Part shown: one piece after another, positions 62,969-64,000 of the stretch
Layout of the letters: every line of letters starts with the position of its first letter
Numbering within the stretch: the stretch's first letter is position 1
Origin: Lysobacterales bacterium
Lineage (GTDB): Bacteria; Pseudomonadota; Gammaproteobacteria; Xanthomonadales; Xanthomonadaceae
NCBI GenBank assembly: GCA_019510125.1
Contig: JAEKKX010000006.1
Location: 434,001-498,000, forward strand
Direction of reading: 5' to 3'
Length of the DNA stretch: 64,000 nucleotides
Notes under the pieces: generated by a model
The model's input: the letters and a program-made list of their open reading frames with translations, nothing else
Told to the model about the DNA's origin: nothing
Database searches by the model: none
Made by a program: the position numbers and the translations under genes

Positions 62969-63784
62969 ATGTCGTATTTTCGCCACATGGGCCCGCAACG
63001 CATCGTCTGCCTGACCGAGGAGCCGACCGAAGTGCTGTACGCACTCGGCGAGCAGCACCGCATCGTCGGCATCAGCGGCTTCACCGTGCGGCCGGCGCGG
63101 GCGCGCAAGGAGAAACCGAAGGTCAGCGCCTTCACCTCGGCGAAGATCGACGAGATCCTGCGGCTGGAGCCGGATTTCGTGGTCGGCTTCTCCGACATCC
63201 AGGCCGATATCGCGTCGGCGTTGATCAAACACGGTGTCGAGGTGTGGATCAGCAACCACCGCGGCGTCGAAGGCATCCTTGACTACGTCCGCCGGCTCGG
63301 CGCGCTGGTCGGCGTCGCCGGGCGCGCGAACGCCTACGCCGACGACCTGCGCCGCGGGCTCGACGCCGTCGCCGCGCAGGCGGCGACGCTGCCGCGGCGG
63401 CCGAAGGTGTATTTCGAGGAATGGGACGCACCGCAGATCACCGGTATCCGCTGGGTGTCGGAACTGGTCGCGATCGCCGGCGGCGACGACGTGTTCCCGG
63501 AGCGCGCGGCCTCGTCGCTGGCGAAGGGCCGCATCCTCGAGGATCCCGGCGAGGTGATCCGGCGCGCGCCCGACCTGATCCTCGGCTCGTGGTGCGGCAA
63601 GAAGTTCCGCCCGGAGAAGGTCGCCGCGCGGCCCGGCTGGGACGCCATACCCGCGGTCCGCGACGGCGCGCTGCACGAGATCAAGTCCCCGATCATCCTC
63701 CAGCCCGGCCCCGCCGCGCTCACCGACGGCGTGCGCGAGATCGCGCGGATCGTGCAGGCGTGGGCGGCGCGCGCGGGGCTCTGA
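62969..63784 (+). CDS. BtuF-like cobalamin/iron-complex binding protein
   Basis: Product of 271 aa from ATG 62969; ATG 62987 is possible and neither has a clear ribosome-binding site. It has the periplasmic-binding-protein fold of the BtuF/FhuD class: RIVCLTEEPTEVLYALGEQH, EILRLEPDFVVGFSDIQADI, RWVSELVAIAGGDDVFPE, RAPDLILGSWCGKKF. No signal peptide is visible and no ABC transporter genes are adjacent, so a cytoplasmic or differently exported protein is possible. The last 50 bases of the gene and the downstream sequence recur in degenerate form at about 63865-63965. Confidence 0.85.
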   Translation: MSYFRHMGPQRIVCLTEEPTEVLYALGEQHRIVGISGFTVRPARARKEKPKVSAFTSAKIDEILRLEPDFVVGFSDIQADIASALIKHGVEVWISNHRGVEGILDYVRRLGALVGVAGRANAYADDLRRGLDAVAAQAATLPRRPKVYFEEWDAPQITGIRWVSELVAIAGGDDVFPERAASSLAKGRILEDPGEVIRRAPDLILGSWCGKKFRPEKVAARPGWDAIPAVRDGALHEIKSPIILQPGPAALTDGVREIARIVQAWAARAGL

Positions 63785-63965
63785 TCCCCGCGAGCCCCGC
63801 TTTTTCGTAGGAGCGACGTCAGTCGCGACCCGGCTCGGCCAGAGGGGCGACGGCCATGTTTCCGCCCGGTCCGGCCGCGCTCACCGACGGCGTGGACGGG
63901 ATCGCGCGGATCGCTGATTCCCGCGAGCACCCGCTTTTGTAGGAGCGACGTCAGTCGCGACCCGG
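63704..63965 (+). repeat. Degenerate direct duplication of the gene 3' end plus GTAG-type REP
   Basis: The gene end (63704 onward: CCCGGCCCCGCCGCGCTCAC) recurs at 63865 (CCCGGTCCGGCCGCGCTCAC), and the following CTGATCCCCGCGAGC recurs as CTGATTCCCGCGAGC. Each copy ends in GTAGGAGCGACGTCAGTCGC (63807 and 63939), a REP-like palindrome. The second copy lacks about 29 bases and no longer encodes the protein end in frame. Confidence 0.75.
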
Positions 63966-64000
63966 CAACGCACGACGTCGCAACGCATGGAATCGCAACG

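Overview
The window is a very GC-rich chromosomal segment that reads as a member of the Xanthomonadaceae (Lysobacter / Luteimonas / Pseudoxanthomonas-like). I base this on the gene families, on GTAG-type REP palindromes like those described in Stenotrophomonas and Xanthomonas, and on the metX-metB-hom operon behind an S-box leader. No rRNA, tRNA, phage, IS element or CRISPR array was recognised. Most of the window is ordinary core chromosome.

Layout. 1-1533: 5' part of a secreted zinc metallopeptidase gene running off the left edge. 1811-9434: six paralogous genes (one on the minus strand, five on the plus strand) for secreted proteins of about 360-380 aa. They share a signal peptide, a conserved helical N-domain, a beta-rich 'DTR...VNYxAG...VGYF' domain and a six-cysteine C-terminal module ending exactly in CCR(V/I/M)PGR. 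A diverged seventh copy (11560-12588) lies beyond etfA/etfB. I do not recognise a named family for the whole architecture; this is the least explained part of the window. 12601-16786: GMC oxidoreductase, 12-TM-type transporter and small membrane or zinc-ribbon proteins. 16801-20745: thioesterase-fold protein, FadE-type acyl-CoA dehydrogenase and a divergent TetR regulator, which with etfAB suggest fatty-acid catabolism. 20811-24200: GTP-PEP carboxykinase and a TPR-sulfotransferase. 24603-28460: TonB receptor and a partner protein. 28590-36633: Hsp33, MtgA, glycosyltransferase, CBS protein, Crp/Fnr regulator, BLUF photoreceptor, ATP-grasp enzyme, hemolysin III-like protein and a second sulfotransferase. 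36709-42060: RF3, Tag, M23 peptidase and a phytase-like propeller. 42112-45824: methionine operon metX-metB-hom behind an S-box (SAM-I type) riboswitch. 45835-56430: MASE1-GGDEF-EAL protein, SdaA, a redox cluster with two YceI proteins around a cytochrome b561, and a one-piece hybrid sensor kinase. 56467-60690: aroK-aroB-WGR-hemE block ending in a DUF4291 gene interrupted by an amber codon. 60791-64000: dodecin, glycerate-kinase-like protein, PdxH, a low-GC membrane protein and a BtuF-like binding protein whose 3' end is partly duplicated.

Working together: etfBA should accept electrons from FadE-type dehydrogenases. The met operon combines a palindrome over a TTGACA -35 box, a SAM aptamer and a hairpin that can mask the metX ribosome-binding site. 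The paralog array looks like a repeatedly duplicated family of secreted, disulfide-stabilised proteins, each gene with its own ribosome-binding site and several with their own terminator. Start codons were chosen from reading frame, signal peptides, ribosome-binding sites and overlaps; coordinates were derived by hand.
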